Below are positions 63,483-64,000 of a stretch of 64,000 nucleotides of DNA, one piece after another (within the stretch, counting starts at the first letter, position 1; each line of letters starts with the position of its first letter). The stretch is from the NCBI GenBank assembly GCA_002083825.1, contig DAZV01000041.1:23253-87252 (forward strand), read 5' to 3'. A program made the translations under genes and the position numbers. This DNA comes from Candidatus Sericytochromatia bacterium S15B-MN24 CBMW_12. GTDB lineage: Bacteria; Cyanobacteriota; Sericytochromatia; S15B-MN24; UBA4093. The notes beneath the pieces were generated by a model that saw only the letters and a list, made by a program, of their open reading frames with translations, made no database searches and was not told the origin of the DNA.

Positions 63483-64000
63483 AAACGGGATCCTGTTAAT
63501 CTTTGCTTCTTCAGATTTTAAATAAAGCTTGTACTTTCAGCTGAGTTGCAGTAAGATGGTTACATCAGCTGGTTCTGGAGAGCCAGCACGCCCGAGAGGG
63601 CGCCGCTTCAAGTCCAACCGCCGCGAGGTGGGGCGAGGAGAAGGGGGATCGAACATCCGGGCCTCGGCTTGGGATGGGGTGTCGAAGCCTCGCAAGAGGA
63701 TTCGGCCGGAGGGCAGAACCGGAAAGATGCCGCGGTGTTTCATGACTCGGGACTTGCTGGAGACGGCAGGAAACGGGGAGGGAAATGTCGCAGGGGGCGA
63801 AAGCCGCCTGAAGTGGGCCAAGAAGCCCACAGAGGACGTACCGGACGCGTGAGTGTCCTGCGCTGCAAGCGCACCGATGGAGTGACATCGGAAGGCCCCT
63901 CGACGCTGGTAGGGAGAAGGCTGTGCAAGAGGCCGTCGACTCGCTGGTGAGATGAACGGGTATCCGATCCGCAAGGATGGGGGAAGCGGTTGGAAACAAC
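63483..64000 (+). repeat. Long direct repeat, copy 2 (cut by the window end)
   Basis: This matches 61933-62449 at about 98% outside a short patch. It begins 64 bases after the toxin stop. The gap 63420-63482 has no gene. Confidence 0.95.
63564..64000 (+). ncRNA. Large structured RNA candidate, copy 2 (5' part only)
   Basis: This corresponds to 62014-62449 of copy 1. The stem CGCCC-GAGA-GGGCG is one pair longer than in copy 1 (CGCC-cgag-GGCG), and CCTC-GCAA-GAGG is fully paired where copy 1 has a U-G pair. One change (in GGCTGT-GCAA-GAGGCC) weakens a stem. The promoter-like boxes are identical to copy 1. The 3' half and terminator are outside the window. Confidence 0.65.

Noticed and set aside
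63590..63640. tRNA-like stretch within the repeat (CTTCAAGTCCAACC)
   Set aside because: No acceptor stem, anticodon arm or consensus T loop can be built around it; no other tRNA was recognised in the window.

Overview
The window is about 64 kb of GC-rich bacterial chromosome. Coding density is high, genes lie on both strands in short operons, start codons are ATG/GTG/TTG with GGAGG-type ribosome sites, and many genes encode lipoproteins with lipoboxes. There is no rRNA, recognisable tRNA, CRISPR array, phage or transposase. The organism cannot be named from this alone. A YaaR-like protein, a DUF503 protein, a YnbB-type lyase, a GH57 enzyme and a TIGR03792-like protein (a family I associate with cyanobacteria) together suggest an aerobic, non-photosynthetic relative of Cyanobacteria (Sericytochromatia-like), or another deep-branching free-living heterotroph. 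This is inference.

Layout. 1-4.5 kb: the start of a UvrD-type helicase, then small regulatory, lipoprotein and ion-binding genes. 4.6-7.5 kb: a type III polyketide synthase with a geranylgeranyl-reductase-like flavoenzyme and a Nudix hydrolase. 7.5-10.1 kb: a three-gene ABC-2 exporter. 10.2-16 kb: lineage-specific proteins, a kelch-like lipoprotein and a TrmJ-like methyltransferase. 16-24 kb: housekeeping genes (enoyl-CoA hydratase, prfC, lytic transglycosylase, cNMP-binding protein, EEP nuclease, FKBP, MFS, Nudix, PLP lyase). 24.4-26.2 kb: a row of three lipoproteins, two of them blue-copper-like.

A large share of the window serves acyl-CoA metabolism. A split methylmalonyl-CoA mutase (catalytic subunit at 35.9-37.6 kb, B12 subunit at 26.5-26.9 kb) sits with the epimerase and a biotin carboxylase-BCCP protein, and sucCD is nearby; together these form most of the propionyl-CoA to succinate route. 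At 46-53 kb lie an enoyl-CoA hydratase and an operon of thiolase, 3-hydroxyacyl-CoA dehydrogenase, two acyl-CoA dehydrogenases and a MeaB chaperone. At 55.4-58.9 kb is a separate fused B12 mutase of the IcmF type. The picture is of a bacterium that oxidises fatty acids and branched-chain or odd-chain carbon. MutY, MutM, a GH57 glycosidase and a SulP transporter fill the rest.

The least ordinary part is the right end. A sensor kinase is followed by an approximately 750-nt sequence with no convincing gene, full of GNRA-capped hairpins and ending in an intrinsic terminator. A second copy, about 98% identical beyond its first 25 bp, starts exactly 1550 bp later and runs off the window. Differences between the copies mostly keep helices paired. 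Between the copies is a RelBE-like toxin-antitoxin pair whose toxin frame is broken. This looks like a duplicated large structured RNA that I cannot assign to a known class.
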